Source of the DNA: Exiguobacterium sp. Helios
GTDB lineage: Bacteria > Bacillota > Bacilli > Exiguobacteriales > Exiguobacteriaceae
DNA length: 64,000 bases
Assembly: GCF_014524545.1 (NCBI RefSeq)
Contig: NZ_CP053557.1
Location: 1,141,501-1,205,500, forward strand
Direction: 5' to 3'
The notes below the pieces were generated by a model. It searched no databases and was not told the DNA's origin. It worked only from the letters and a program-made list of their open reading frames with translations. Positions 8,529 to 17,952 of the stretch are shown here, piece after piece. The position numbers and the translations under genes were made by a program. Position 1 is the stretch's first letter, and each line of letters opens with the position of its first letter.

Positions 8529-9470
8529 GTGAATCCATCATCAAACAAATCGGTTCGCGAGCTGATCCAAAAGAACCGACAACAAAAATTCAGTATGAAA
8601 AACATCATGGAACGTTTTATGCCGATCGTACTATTTCTCTGTGCGTTCGTTTCAGTCGTTACGACCATCGGCATCATTCTCACGTTAGTTATTGAAACAG
8701 AACACTTCTTTGAAGTCGTCTCGTTCAAAGAATTCTTCGGCAGTACAAGCTGGTACCCGCTGAACTCTCAACCGGAGTATGGAATTTGGCCGCTGGTCGT
8801 CGGAACCCTTGAAATTACCGTGATTGCGATGCTGGTTGCCGTGCCGATCGGACTCACTTCTGCGATTTATTTAAGTGAGTATGCATCAGAACGCGCCCGT
8901 CGTGTTCTCAAACCGATTCTTGAAGTATTAGCCGGCGTTCCGACAATCGTTTTCGGATTTTTCGCCTTAACGTTTGTTACACCGTTACTTGTTAAATTAA
9001 TTCCGGGTCTTGCGATTTATAATGCGTTAAGTCCGGGGATTGTTGTCGGAATCATGATCATTCCGATGATTGCCTCGATTTCAGAGGATGCAATGAGCTC
9101 AGTTCCGAAAAAAATTCGGGACGGCGCATTGGCACTGGGTTCAACACGTCTTGAAGTCGCTTTAAAAGTGGTTGTTCCGGCTGCACTTTCCGGAATCATC
9201 GCTTCCATCGTTCTTGGTATGTCACGCGCAATCGGTGAAACAATGATCGTGACGATTGCCGGGGGATCAAACCCTACGGCTGCAGTTAATCCGTTGGAGC
9301 CGGTTCAGACGATGACGGCTTATATCGTTCAGGTTGCCCTTGGTGACGCAGGATATGGAACGATTGAATATTACAGTATCTACGCTGTCGGTACGTTGTT
9401 GTTCGTCTTTACTCTTTTGATGAACTTACTCGCGAACTGGATCACGCGTCGTTTCAGAGAGGAGTATTAA
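8529..9470 (+). CDS. pstC: Phosphate ABC transporter permease PstC
   Basis: A 313-residue permease with a hydrophobic N-terminal segment (about 32-58) and five more membrane spans. The cytoplasmic EAA-like loop is visible as the stretch [20 protein letters not shown] around residue 200, the docking site for the ATPase. It pairs with PstA to form the phosphate channel. I accept the GTG start at 8529, which has AGGGAG nine bases upstream; an in-frame ATG lies about 70 bases further in. The stop is one base before the pstA start region, giving tight coupling. Confidence 0.94.
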   Translation: MNPSSNKSVRELIQKNRQQKFSMKNIMERFMPIVLFLCAFVSVVTTIGIILTLVIETEHFFEVVSFKEFFGSTSWYPLNSQPEYGIWPLVVGTLEITVIAMLVAVPIGLTSAIYLSEYASERARRVLKPILEVLAGVPTIVFGFFALTFVTPLLVKLIPGLAIYNALSPGIVVGIMIIPMIASISEDAMSSVPKKIRDGALALGSTRLEVALKVVVPAALSGIIASIVLGMSRAIGETMIVTIAGGSNPTAAVNPLEPVQTMTAYIVQVALGDAGYGTIEYYSIYAVGTLLFVFTLLMNLLANWITRRFREEY

Positions 9471-9471
9471 G

Positions 9472-10380
9472 ATGGCCTTACCAGAAAAACAACCTGTACA
9501 AAAAAAATTTATTGATCCTGTTGCTGTGAAAAAATCAATCAGCCAACGTCTTGTCGTCAATAATGTCACGAAAATCATTTTCCTGATCGGACTGTTATTC
9601 GGTTTAGTCGTGCTTGGTATTCTTCTGTTTGGCGTCGTTCGCGACGGGGCAGCCTGGTTATCACTCGACTTTCTTCAAAATTCACCTTCACGCCGACCGG
9701 ATCGTGCCGGGATTTATCCTGCGTTGATGGGCTCAATCTTCTTAATGCTCTTGATTATTCCGATGATTTTCATCCTGGGTGTCGGAGCTGCGATCTATTT
9801 AGAAGAGTATGCGAAAAAAGGACGGATGACTTCTTTCATCGAAGTCAACATCTCAAACTTAGCCGGTGTTCCGTCAATCGTTTTCGGATTACTCGGACTT
9901 ACGTTTTTTGTTCGTAACATGGGCTTCGGATCGACCTTGATTGCCGGAGCACTCACGCTTGCGCTGATGAGTTTACCGGTCGTCATCGTGTCATCGCAAG
10001 AAGCGATTCGCGCCGTACCACAGGCAATGCGTCATGCCTCTCTAGCACTGGGTGCTTCGAAATGGCAGACGACATTCAAAGTTGTCTTACCCGCATCCCT
10101 TCCAGGGGTCATCACAGGAATCATCCTTGCCGTTTCACGGGCAATTGGAGAAACAGCACCGCTCATCATGGTCGGAGCAGCTATCTTCATCGCACGGGCG
10201 CCGGAAGGTATTTTCTCAGAGTTTACGGCCTTACCGATTCAAATCTACAACTGGACAAGCCGTCCGCAAGCTGACTTCCAAGGTCTTGCTGCTGCCGGAA
10301 TCATCGTCCTGATGGTCATCCTCTTAACGATGAACTCACTTGCGATTTGGATTCGAAACCGTTTTTCAAAACGATACTAA
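9472..10380 (+). CDS. pstA: Phosphate ABC transporter permease PstA
   Basis: A 302-residue permease partner of PstC with about six membrane spans. It has an EAA loop of its own (QAMRHASLALGASKWQTTFK near residue 190) and the GVPSIVFGLLGL stretch typical of this family. It follows pstC with no gap and shares its ribosome site (GAGAGGAG in the pstC tail). It forms the inner-membrane channel of the high-affinity phosphate importer. Confidence 0.94.
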   Translation: MALPEKQPVQKKFIDPVAVKKSISQRLVVNNVTKIIFLIGLLFGLVVLGILLFGVVRDGAAWLSLDFLQNSPSRRPDRAGIYPALMGSIFLMLLIIPMIFILGVGAAIYLEEYAKKGRMTSFIEVNISNLAGVPSIVFGLLGLTFFVRNMGFGSTLIAGALTLALMSLPVVIVSSQEAIRAVPQAMRHASLALGASKWQTTFKVVLPASLPGVITGIILAVSRAIGETAPLIMVGAAIFIARAPEGIFSEFTALPIQIYNWTSRPQADFQGLAAAGIIVLMVILLTMNSLAIWIRNRFSKRY

Positions 10381-10429
10381 TCAACTGGATATAACGAATT
10401 ACGTTCTGAATCACTAAGGAGGAACACAG

Positions 10430-11257
10430 ATGATGGATACGAAGCTGACGACGAAACCAGCCAAAGAAGGGGTAAAAACAATGAATCAACCAGTAGCTGC
10501 GCGACAAAGTGTATACCGTGTAAATGATTTGAACCTATGGTACGGTGATGATCATGCTTTAAAAGATGTCAATCTTGATATTAAACAAAATGAAGTAACG
10601 GCAATCATCGGACCGTCAGGATGCGGAAAGTCGACATTCATCAAGACCTTGAACCGAATGGTCGAACTCGTTCCGATCGTACGGACGAATGGTGTCATTG
10701 AATACCATGGTCGTAATATCTTCGATAAGGATTATGAAGTCGAAGAATTACGGACATCGGTTGGAATGGTCTTTCAGCAACCAAACCCATTCCCGAAATC
10801 GATTTATGATAATATCGCTTATGGACCACGTGTTCATGGGGTGAAGAACAAAAAAATCTTGGATGAAATCGTTGAACGAAGCCTACGCGGAGCAGCGATT
10901 TGGGACGAAGTCAAGGACCGTTTGAACGAGAACGCTTACGGACTGTCAGGCGGACAACAACAACGTCTCTGCATCGCCCGTTGCCTGGCAATCGAGCCGG
11001 ACGTCATCCTGATGGATGAACCGACATCCGCTCTCGACCCAATCTCGACGCTAAAAGTTGAAGAATTGGTACAGGAATTAAAAAAAGATTACTCGATCAT
11101 CATCGTGACGCATAACATGCAACAAGCAGCACGTGTCTCTGATAAAACAGCTTTCTTCTTGAACGGTGAAGTCGTTGAATTCGATCAGACGGATCGAATT
11201 TTCTCAAATCCGAGTGACAAACGGACAGAAGACTATATCTCAGGACGATTCGGATAA
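10430..11257 (+). CDS. pstB: Phosphate ABC transporter ATP-binding protein PstB
   Basis: A 275-residue ATPase that powers phosphate import. Walker [10 protein letters not shown] lies at residues 61-69, the signature LSGGQQQR near 180, Walker B VILMDEP near 200, and the switch histidine in IIIVTHNMQ. The start at 10430 has a good AAGGAGGAA site; the in-frame ATG at 10481 is less likely. Only one pstB is present, whereas B. subtilis carries two in tandem at this place. The pst operon continues into phoU. Confidence 0.95.
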   Translation: MMDTKLTTKPAKEGVKTMNQPVAARQSVYRVNDLNLWYGDDHALKDVNLDIKQNEVTAIIGPSGCGKSTFIKTLNRMVELVPIVRTNGVIEYHGRNIFDKDYEVEELRTSVGMVFQQPNPFPKSIYDNIAYGPRVHGVKNKKILDEIVERSLRGAAIWDEVKDRLNENAYGLSGGQQQRLCIARCLAIEPDVILMDEPTSALDPISTLKVEELVQELKKDYSIIIVTHNMQQAARVSDKTAFFLNGEVVEFDQTDRIFSNPSDKRTEDYISGRFG

Positions 11258-11274
11258 CGAGGAGGAACTTTTCA

Positions 11275-11937
11275 ATGGCAGCAAATCGGACGATTTTTGG
11301 AGAAAACCTGGCAGTACTCGATCAAAAAGTATTTTTGTTAGCCCGGAAGACAATGCAACAGATTGCAACAACAGCGGAAGCACTCGAAAAGTATGACCGT
11401 GAGATTGCTCTTAAAGTCATCGAAAATGATAATGAGCTCGATGCACTCGAACTTGAAATCAACGACGATGCGATTTTACTGATCGCGAAACAACAACCGG
11501 TCGCGACTGATTTACGACGGTTGGTGACGGCAATGAAGATTGCGACGGATTTAGAGCGGATTGCTGACTACGCGGGAAATATCTCGAAAGCCGTTTTACG
11601 TGTCGAGACGTTCCCTTACGTGATTGACATCTCGTTATTAAAAGAAGCATTCGAAACATTACTGGATATGACGGAGACGGCAATCGTCGCGTATCGTGAT
11701 GGCGATATTGAAAAAGCGAAGGCGCTGTCTGATCTCGATAACATCATTGATGACACGACCTATAAAGCGTTGCGCCAGTATATGCGGCATATGTCCCTGC
11801 AACCGGTTGTAGTGGATGAAATCATGCAATTCACAAATATTTGCCGGTATATCGAACGAATGGGCGACCATTTAACGAACGTAGGTGAGCATTTGATTTA
11901 CATGGCAAAAGGAAAACACTATGATTTAAATAGCTAA
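11275..11937 (+). CDS. phoU: Phosphate signalling regulator PhoU
   Basis: A 220-residue all-helical protein with the two PhoU repeats, each carrying an E-R-I/M-(A/G)-D motif (DLERIADYAGN and YIERMGDHLTN). PhoU links the Pst transporter to the PhoR/PhoP sensor pathway and limits phosphate uptake. It is the last gene of the operon, 17 bases after pstB with a GAGGAGG site, and is followed by a terminator. B. subtilis lacks phoU at this position; many other Firmicutes have it. Confidence 0.94.
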   Translation: MAANRTIFGENLAVLDQKVFLLARKTMQQIATTAEALEKYDREIALKVIENDNELDALELEINDDAILLIAKQQPVATDLRRLVTAMKIATDLERIADYAGNISKAVLRVETFPYVIDISLLKEAFETLLDMTETAIVAYRDGDIEKAKALSDLDNIIDDTTYKALRQYMRHMSLQPVVVDEIMQFTNICRYIERMGDHLTNVGEHLIYMAKGKHYDLNS

Positions 11938-11941
11938 GTAC

Positions 11942-11977
11942 AGTAGGCTAGAGGGAAATCCTCAGCCTACTTTTTTT
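11942..11977 (+). terminator. Terminator of the pst operon
   Basis: Stem AGTAGGCT-AGAGG paired with CCTC-AGCCTACT, loop AAAT, then seven T. Confidence 0.88.
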
Positions 11978-12044
11978 GTAAAGGATTTTGAAACAAGTTT
12001 GTAGAATAAGAAAGAAGTGAATAAAGAGAAAGAGGTGATAGGTA

Positions 12045-12782
12045 ATGCTTGAAAAAATCATAAAATTAAAAGAACAAGGACTAACCATTAAACAAATTGC
12101 AGAAAAAGTGGAATCGACAGAAGGTAAGGTTAAATATGCCTGGAGTAAATACCGAAAGTCGCTAACGGAAAATAAAACAGTTTCAACGGAATCAGCTGCG
12201 GTCACCAAACCTAATAAGAAGAAGGCAGGCGTAACCGTGAGTGCTCCGAAACAAAACGAAATCGTACCGGCATTGACAGCAATCCCTTCATTGGAGCGAG
12301 ATGCATTTGGAATGGCGACTCATTACGAAGACGACATCATCCATGCGATCGTCCAATCTCCGACATCTGTCTATGTTTACTGGGAATTGTCTGAATTGTC
12401 TCGAAAGATGCTTGAGACACATTACCACGCATCATTCGATTCATTCCGAAAAGAAATGCGGATCATTGATGTGACGTTACGTGATTACGAAAAAGGTGAA
12501 GCGAATCGTACGTATCAATTTGAATTGCCGGAAATGACGAATACATGGTTTGTCCGTCCGTTGATGCCGAACACTACATACATCATCGAATGGGGTATTC
12601 AAACCATCGACGGAGATTTTCTTCCTGTCCTCCGCTCAAAACCAATCGAGACACCACGAGACGAGCCTGTCGTAGATGGACGTTTTGCAGAGGTTGTTGC
12701 TCATTGGCAATATGGAGAACTGGAACAACCGGAATGGGTCGAAGTCTTGCGTCCGTATTCCTATTTTGATCGCGTTCGCTGA
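12045..12782 (+). CDS. DUF4912 domain protein next to a GH57 branching enzyme
   Basis: A 245-residue soluble protein. The first 45 residues look like a small helix-turn-helix (LKEQGLTIKQIAEKV), then a basic linker, then a DUF4912-type domain from about residue 90 with the motif VYVYWELSE and a beta-rich carbohydrate-binding look (WFVRPLMPNTTYIIEWG). Function is unknown. The HTH and its strict coupling to the next gene suggest a regulator or a glucan-binding partner of the branching enzyme. It starts a two-gene unit after the pst terminator, with an AAAGAGGTGAT site. Confidence 0.75.
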   Translation: MLEKIIKLKEQGLTIKQIAEKVESTEGKVKYAWSKYRKSLTENKTVSTESAAVTKPNKKKAGVTVSAPKQNEIVPALTAIPSLERDAFGMATHYEDDIIHAIVQSPTSVYVYWELSELSRKMLETHYHASFDSFRKEMRIIDVTLRDYEKGEANRTYQFELPEMTNTWFVRPLMPNTTYIIEWGIQTIDGDFLPVLRSKPIETPRDEPVVDGRFAEVVAHWQYGELEQPEWVEVLRPYSYFDRVR

Positions 12783-12821
12783 AGATAACAGATAGAAAGC
12801 AGAAGGAGAGGAAGAACAGAC

Positions 12822-15005
12822 ATGCGCAAAGGTTATTTTTCATTAGTGTTACATGCCCATTTACCATATATCCGACATCGGGAAGCCCATCGTCTAGAAG
12901 AAAGATGGATGTACGAAGCCATCTCCGAAACGTATATTCCATTATTGTGGGAAATCGATCGCTTGGAGCGTCCGCTTGGTTGGACGATCAGTATCTCGCC
13001 ACCCGTCATTGAGATGTTAGCAGATTCACTCATCCAAGATCGTTACGTGGAGCACCTGGACGATACGTTACGATTGATTGAACAGGAGTTACAACGCGAT
13101 TTAGGGAACGAGGAACGTGATGCCTTGCTTTTCTATAAAGAACGGTACCACGACTTAAAAGTAACGTTTGAGCATTGGGGCCGGAACTTAAACAGCGCCT
13201 TCCGTCATTATAAAGAACAAGGGTATCTTGAGTTGATGACGTGTACCGCGACACACGGATTCAGTCCGCACATGTTGTCGGAACAAGCAGCACGGTCTGA
13301 AATCCAAACCGGATTAAACTGTTTCGAACGCCATTACGGCTATCGTCCGACGGGTCTGTGGATGCCGGAATGTGCGTATACGCCAGGTCTTGATAAGATC
13401 ATGTACGAAGAAGGAATCCGGTATACGTTCGTTGACGAACATTCTATCCTGAATGCGGATCCTGCCCCGAAACACGGGATTGGTGCACCTGTCTATTCGC
13501 CGCATGGTGTTGCATTGTTCCCGCGTGATCAAATCATCTCGGGCCGGATTTGGAGTTCGGTCATCGGTTATCCTGGGCATCCGGATTACCGTGAGTTTTA
13601 CCGCGACCTTGCATATGACCGCGAATGGGATCAAATCGCCGAATTCATGCATCCAGAAGGACTTCGTTACGATACAGGATTAAAACTTCACCGGGTGACG
13701 GGCGAGTCGGATCAAAAAGAATATTATGTCCGGGATTGGGCTTGGAAACGGACAGATGTCCATGCGACTGATTTTGCGGAAGCACTTGCCAACCATTTAG
13801 ATGAGCAGAGCGCACAAGATTTTCCACCATTCCTCGTGACGGCACCGTTCGATGCTGAGTTATTTGGACATTGGTGGTTCGAAGGGCCGGACTTCCTCGG
13901 AAAAACGATGGAACGATTCGAAGATTACGGGATTGAGTCGATTTCTCCGGCGATGTTTTTGGAACGTCACTTCCAGGATATCGAAACGGTTCACATTGCG
14001 ATGGGAACGTGGGGACGCAAAGGTTATGCGGATGTCTGGATCAATGAACGCAACGATTGGATGATCCGTCACTTGCACCAACTTGAAAAACGTTTGGCAG
14101 GCGTCGTTGCCCGGAATCGTCATCAGGATGAATTGACGGTGAAAGCCAAACGTCAGTTGATTCGCGAATATCTGCTTGCCGTCTCGAGTGACTGGCCGTT
14201 TATTCTCGATGGACAGACAACGGCACAATATGCAGCGAACCGGTTCCGTGAACATATTAAACGATTTGAAGAAACGGAACGTCGTCTCGATGCGCAGGAG
14301 CTGACGCTTGATTGGCTAGAAGAGCGGTATGCAGAATATCCGTTCCTCGCTGATACCGACATTGAACCGGATGTCTTCCTGACTCCGCATGATTATTATG
14401 TGGCCGTTCAACGTGAGGTATCGTGGAACAGCGAAGCTATTTTACTTGTGACGACGCAATACGATGATTCAAACCGTCCCGTTGCGGAATATGCGAAACG
14501 ATTAGCCGCATCAGGTGAAAATGTTTATGTCATTACATCAGGGACAGCCGGTTATCAGCATCAAGACGGTGTGCATGTCTATCAGGTCGAGGTCAATGGT
14601 CTACCGCTCGTTCAGACGTATAATCAATTGGCCGGCTTAAATCTGGCAGTCTTGCGTCAAGCACAGGCATTGAATAAAATCGTCGAGTTCCGACTTGTTC
14701 ATAACTTTAATATGGAGACGGCTTCAGCGGCTCAATCCTTTGCTGAAATGAACGGCTTACCACTTGTCAGCAACGTGTATGACTTGGAAAGCGAACGTTC
14801 TCCGTCAGGAACAGGTGGGCTTGTCGTAGCAATCAAGCGACTCGAAGGAGAAGCATTACGTCATTCAGACGTCATTTATCTCGAGCGAGAAGAAGCAAGA
14901 AACGGGATCGAACATGATTATCATGTCGCAAAAGAACTGCGTACATTCCAGGTGGACCTTGAAAATCCATACCAGCATGTAATGAATCCAAAAAAGAACG
15001 GATGA
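12822..15005 (+). CDS. GH57 1,4-alpha-glucan branching enzyme (DUF1957) with extra C-terminal Rossmann domain
   Basis: A 727-residue cytoplasmic enzyme. Residues 1 to about 525 form a GH57 branching-enzyme unit: HAHLPY (11-16), HGFSPHM (145-151), GLWMPECA with likely nucleophile E183, and APFDAELFGHWWFEG with likely acid D344. Such enzymes make the alpha-1,6 branches of glycogen-like glucans. Residues 535-727 form a second alpha/beta domain resembling the N-terminal half of a GT-B glycosyltransferase (VTTQYDDSNRPVAEYAKRLA, then NVYVIT), but the donor-binding half is missing. That makes the protein longer than the plain GH57 form. It follows the DUF4912 gene by 39 bases with a GAAGGAGAGG site. 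Confidence 0.88.
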   Translation: MRKGYFSLVLHAHLPYIRHREAHRLEERWMYEAISETYIPLLWEIDRLERPLGWTISISPPVIEMLADSLIQDRYVEHLDDTLRLIEQELQRDLGNEERDALLFYKERYHDLKVTFEHWGRNLNSAFRHYKEQGYLELMTCTATHGFSPHMLSEQAARSEIQTGLNCFERHYGYRPTGLWMPECAYTPGLDKIMYEEGIRYTFVDEHSILNADPAPKHGIGAPVYSPHGVALFPRDQIISGRIWSSVIGYPGHPDYREFYRDLAYDREWDQIAEFMHPEGLRYDTGLKLHRVTGESDQKEYYVRDWAWKRTDVHATDFAEALANHLDEQSAQDFPPFLVTAPFDAELFGHWWFEGPDFLGKTMERFEDYGIESISPAMFLERHFQDIETVHIAMGTWGRKGYADVWINERNDWMIRHLHQLEKRLAGVVARNRHQDELTVKAKRQLIREYLLAVSSDWPFILDGQTTAQYAANRFREHIKRFEETERRLDAQELTLDWLEERYAEYPFLADTDIEPDVFLTPHDYYVAVQREVSWNSEAILLVTTQYDDSNRPVAEYAKRLAASGENVYVITSGTAGYQHQDGVHVYQVEVNGLPLVQTYNQLAGLNLAVLRQAQALNKIVEFRLVHNFNMETASAAQSFAEMNGLPLVSNVYDLESERSPSGTGGLVVAIKRLEGEALRHSDVIYLEREEARNGIEHDYHVAKELRTFQVDLENPYQHVMNPKKNG

Positions 15006-15009
15006 ACAG

Positions 15010-15038
15010 TTGCAATTCACTTCCTTTCTTGGTACGAT
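15010..15038 (+). promoter_or_regulatory. Predicted sigma-A promoter of rpmG
   Basis: TTGCAA at 15010-15015 and TACGAT at 15033-15038, spacing 17 bases. Confidence 0.65.
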
Positions 15039-15109
15039 ACTTGAGTATGCTTAACCTTATGTAAAGCAAAAATACTTGATACATCGAGAGCTAGATAGGA
15101 GGGAATCCC

Positions 15110-15259
15110 ATGCGCGTTAAAATTACTTTGGCTTGCACTGAAACTGGTGACCGTACTTATATCACTAAGAAGAACAAGCGTAACAACCCAGAGCGTCTTG
15201 AGTTGAAGAAATACAACCCACGTCTCCGTAAGCACACACTTCACCGTGAAGTAAAATAA
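15110..15259 (+). CDS. rpmG: 50S ribosomal protein L33, zinc-free form
   Basis: A 49-residue ribosomal protein beginning [15 protein letters not shown] and ending [10 protein letters not shown]. The ATG follows a strong AGGAGGG site at an ideal distance. Only one cysteine (C9) remains; the CxxC pairs of the zinc-binding form are replaced (CTET and no second pair), so this copy should not bind zinc. The rpmG-fthC order is as in the rpmGA region of B. subtilis. Confidence 0.96.
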   Translation: MRVKITLACTETGDRTYITKKNKRNNPERLELKKYNPRLRKHTLHREVK

Positions 15260-15268
15260 TTGAGATGG

Positions 15269-15298
15269 AAGCCGTCACCTTGTGTGATGGCTTTTTTG
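15269..15298 (+). terminator. Terminator after rpmG
   Basis: GCCGTCAC pairs with GTGATGGC around a short loop, followed by six T. Confidence 0.85.
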
Positions 15299-15320
15299 TT
15301 GAATAAGGGGGATTCGCAAG

Positions 15321-15869
15321 ATGGAAAAACGGGAAATTCGGCGATTTATTACAGATCAGTTAAATCAGTTAGAGCATCGTGAACAAAAAGAACAGCAGAT
15401 TTATGATTATTTGTTTGCTTTACCGGAGTGGAAAAATGCTCAATCCATTGCCATCACACTTTCCTTTCGCAACGAATGTGCGACAGAGCCGATTATTTTG
15501 AAGGCCTGGGAACTGGGGAAACAGGTTGTCATTCCGAAAGTCATGCACCAGGAGATGCGATTTTTTGAATACTTACCGAACAGCCCATTGATAGAAACAA
15601 AGATGGGCATTCGGGAACCGGATGACCAGGCGGTAGAGAGGTCTTTGAGTGCAGTGGACCTTTGCATCGTTCCGGGACGGGCGTTCACACGTCAAGGCTA
15701 CCGTGTAGGGTGGGGAGGCGGTTTTTATGATCGGGTATTAGCTGATTATCATGGCCATACGTTAGCGGTTGCGTTTGAGCGTCAACTGGTTTCTGCGTTC
15801 GAAGTGGAACCCTTCGATCAACCGGTTCAGCAGATTGTAACCGAGTCTGAGGTCGTTGTATGCCAGTAA
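15321..15869 (+). CDS. fthC: 5-formyltetrahydrofolate cyclo-ligase
   Basis: A 182-residue enzyme that uses ATP to turn 5-formyl-THF into 5,10-methenyl-THF, returning it to the folate pool. The family signature is clear: LCIVPGRAFTRQGYRVGWGGGFYDR near residues 113-138, with the nucleotide/folate loop GWGGGFYD. Basic residues near the N-terminus (EKREIRRFI) fit the ATP site. Start follows AAGGGGG. It overlaps the next gene by ten bases, so the two are translationally coupled. Corresponds to B. subtilis yqgN by position. Confidence 0.93.
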   Translation: MEKREIRRFITDQLNQLEHREQKEQQIYDYLFALPEWKNAQSIAITLSFRNECATEPIILKAWELGKQVVIPKVMHQEMRFFEYLPNSPLIETKMGIREPDDQAVERSLSAVDLCIVPGRAFTRQGYRVGWGGGFYDRVLADYHGHTLAVAFERQLVSAFEVEPFDQPVQQIVTESEVVVCQ

Positions 15870-16639
15870 TCTACGGTATTTTATTTTGTTTTTTCCTCGG
15901 CTATATCGGATACCGGCTGCGTTTGCTGACCATCAGCGGCAGTATTTGGACGCTTGTCGTCGGGGCGCTTGTCCTGTCCGGATTCGGTTACCCCGGGCTT
16001 CTGATGTTATTGCTTTTTTTCGGCAGTTCCAGTCTGTTGTCGAAACTTGGGAAACGAAGAAAACAGTCGGTGAATCAAATCGTCGAAAAAGACGGACCGC
16101 GTGACGGCTGGCAGGTTCTTGCGAACGGAGGGATCGCAGCGTTGGCTTCGATGGGATTTCTCTGGACAGAACACACATCGTTTCTTGTCTTATTTTTGAT
16201 CGTGCTGGCTGCGTCAAATGCCGACACATGGGCTTCTGAAATTGGTCCTTTGTCAAAAAAAAATCCTTTTCTCTTAACGGGACGGCGTGTACCGGCTGGA
16301 ACGAGCGGCGCAATTTCAATCCTTGGGACGACCGCAACGATTGTCGGCGCCTTGTTCATAGCGACAGCAGGCGATCTACTGTTCGACTTATCGACGGACA
16401 TCTGGTTGTTGGTGACGTTAGGCGGCATCATAGGAAGTTTGTTTGATACATTGTTCGGCGGGACGGTCCAGCGGAAATTTCGATGTGTGGTTTGCCTCAA
16501 AGAAACAGAAAAACGTCTTCACCACAATCAACCGACTCTTTATGTAAAGGGATGGAAATGGCTTGGGAATGACGGAGTCAACTTTTTGTCGAGTACGTTA
16601 GCCGGAATGTTTGGTTTTATTGTGTATCGAATGTGGTAA
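15860..16639 (+). CDS. DUF92 family integral membrane protein (VTE6/TMEM19-like)
   Basis: A 259-residue membrane protein with about six spans and the DUF92 hallmarks SNADTWASEIG (near residue 125), RRVPAGTSGAIS and the G-G-(I)-x-G-S-x-(F)-D-(T)-L-(F)-G motif near 200. Plant relatives phosphorylate phytol (VTE6), so a prenol or lipid phosphate kinase is possible, but the bacterial role is not known. It overlaps fthC by ten bases. It replaces the rhomboid protease gene found at this place in B. subtilis. Confidence 0.8.
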   Translation: MPVIYGILFCFFLGYIGYRLRLLTISGSIWTLVVGALVLSGFGYPGLLMLLLFFGSSSLLSKLGKRRKQSVNQIVEKDGPRDGWQVLANGGIAALASMGFLWTEHTSFLVLFLIVLAASNADTWASEIGPLSKKNPFLLTGRRVPAGTSGAISILGTTATIVGALFIATAGDLLFDLSTDIWLLVTLGGIIGSLFDTLFGGTVQRKFRCVVCLKETEKRLHHNQPTLYVKGWKWLGNDGVNFLSSTLAGMFGFIVYRMW

Positions 16640-16700
16640 GTGGAAATGGAAGATGTCGCTTTTCCTTATGTTAGGATATTATTGACACAAATTAGACAAG

Positions 16701-16770
16701 ATGTGAACGGTTTCATAAATACCTAAACTTTGTGAAAGATGTTACAATCTATTTGTGAGATAGTTAACAA
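16701..16770 (+). promoter_or_regulatory. Three predicted Rex (NADH sensor) operators upstream of ldh
   Basis: Three 18-base near-palindromes fit the Rex consensus TTGTGAAnnnnTTCACAA with at most two mismatches each: 16701-16718, 16730-16747 and 16753-16770. Candidate promoter elements overlap them (TTAGAC at 16692 with ATAAAT at 16715; TACAAT at 16743). Repression by Rex at low NADH is inferred from the match and from known Rex control of fermentative ldh genes. Confidence 0.72.
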
Positions 16771-16806
16771 ACTTTTAAATTACCTTCAGAAGGGTGGATA
16801 TAAAGG

Positions 16807-17760
16807 ATGGAATTACATGCGAAAGTGACACGTGTAGCGTTAATTGGTGCGGGGGCTGTTGGTTCAAGCTTTGCCTATCAGATGTCGACGGCGGGATTGT
16901 GTGAAGAATTGGTGATCATCGATGTGAATAAAGCCAAAGCAGAGGGCGAAGCGATGGATTTAAATCACGGGACACCTTTCAGTTCTTCCCCGATGCGCAT
17001 CTGGGCAGGGGATTACTCAGACTGTAAGGATGCGGAAGTGATTGTTATCACGGCAGGGGCGCCACAAAAACCGGGCGAAACCCGACTCGATCTTGTTGCT
17101 AAAAATGCGTTGATCATGAAAGAAATGATACGCCAAATCATGGAATCTGGTTTTGATGGCATCATCGTCGTTGCATCTAACCCGGTTGACATCATGGCTC
17201 ATCTGGCATGGAAATATTCCGGTCTTCCAAAATCCCGTGTCTTTGGATCAGGTACGGTTCTTGATACGGCCCGTTTGCGTCAAATGCTCGGTGAATACTT
17301 CCATATCGATTCCCGTAATGCGCATGCCTACATTCTTGGAGAGCACGGGGACACGGAATTTGCAGCCTGGAGCAACTCACGGATCTATGGTAAAACGATT
17401 GATGAATTGTTAGCGGAAAATGATCGTTACTCTCAAGCGGATCTTGATCAAATTTATATCAATGTCCGGGATGCAGCGTATCACATCATCGAACGAAAAG
17501 GGGCGACCTATTATGCGATTGGTCTTGGACTTGTTCGAATCGTCCGGGCGATTCTCGGAAATGAGAACTGTCTCTTAACGGTCGGAGCACATGTCGACGG
17601 ACAGTATGGGATTTCCGGTATCCATATCGGTGTACCCGCAATCATCAACCGGCAAGGTGTTCGGGAAATCATCGAAGTTTCTTTAACGGAAGAAGAACTT
17701 AAAAAATTCCATCACTCAGCAGAAGTGTTGCGTCAAACGATGGAACCTGTTCTCCGTTAA
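16807..17760 (+). CDS. ldh: L-lactate dehydrogenase
   Basis: A 317-residue NAD-dependent enzyme that reduces pyruvate to L-lactate to regenerate NAD+ in fermentation. The NAD-binding [11 protein letters not shown] motif lies at residues 14-24, D for NAD ribose in [11 protein letters not shown], the mobile loop with Q/R in [10 protein letters not shown], the substrate arginine and D in the DTARLR motif, and the catalytic histidine in GEHGDTEF. It stands alone behind three Rex-like sites and ends at a strong terminator. Inserted into what is otherwise the yqg gene cluster order. Confidence 0.95.
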   Translation: MELHAKVTRVALIGAGAVGSSFAYQMSTAGLCEELVIIDVNKAKAEGEAMDLNHGTPFSSSPMRIWAGDYSDCKDAEVIVITAGAPQKPGETRLDLVAKNALIMKEMIRQIMESGFDGIIVVASNPVDIMAHLAWKYSGLPKSRVFGSGTVLDTARLRQMLGEYFHIDSRNAHAYILGEHGDTEFAAWSNSRIYGKTIDELLAENDRYSQADLDQIYINVRDAAYHIIERKGATYYAIGLGLVRIVRAILGNENCLLTVGAHVDGQYGISGIHIGVPAIINRQGVREIIEVSLTEEELKKFHHSAEVLRQTMEPVLR

Positions 17761-17786
17761 TATTGAGCCGACCGCCTAAAGCGAAA

Positions 17787-17829
17787 AAATCATTCTTTTT
17801 CGACAAATCGAAAAGGAGTGATTTTTTTT
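17787..17829 (+). terminator. Terminator after ldh
   Basis: Long stem AATCATTCTTTTTCGA with near-complement, CAAA loop, then eight T. Confidence 0.88.
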
Positions 17830-17952
17830 GTGCTGAAAATTCCGGATTAAACTAGGTTTTATTTTACTAGAAAAAGGTTATGTAAAGGATAGAAGAGTTT
17901 CTCATGTCATATTGTCTAATAGTAAAAACGCATAAAGGGGAGAAAGACAGTC

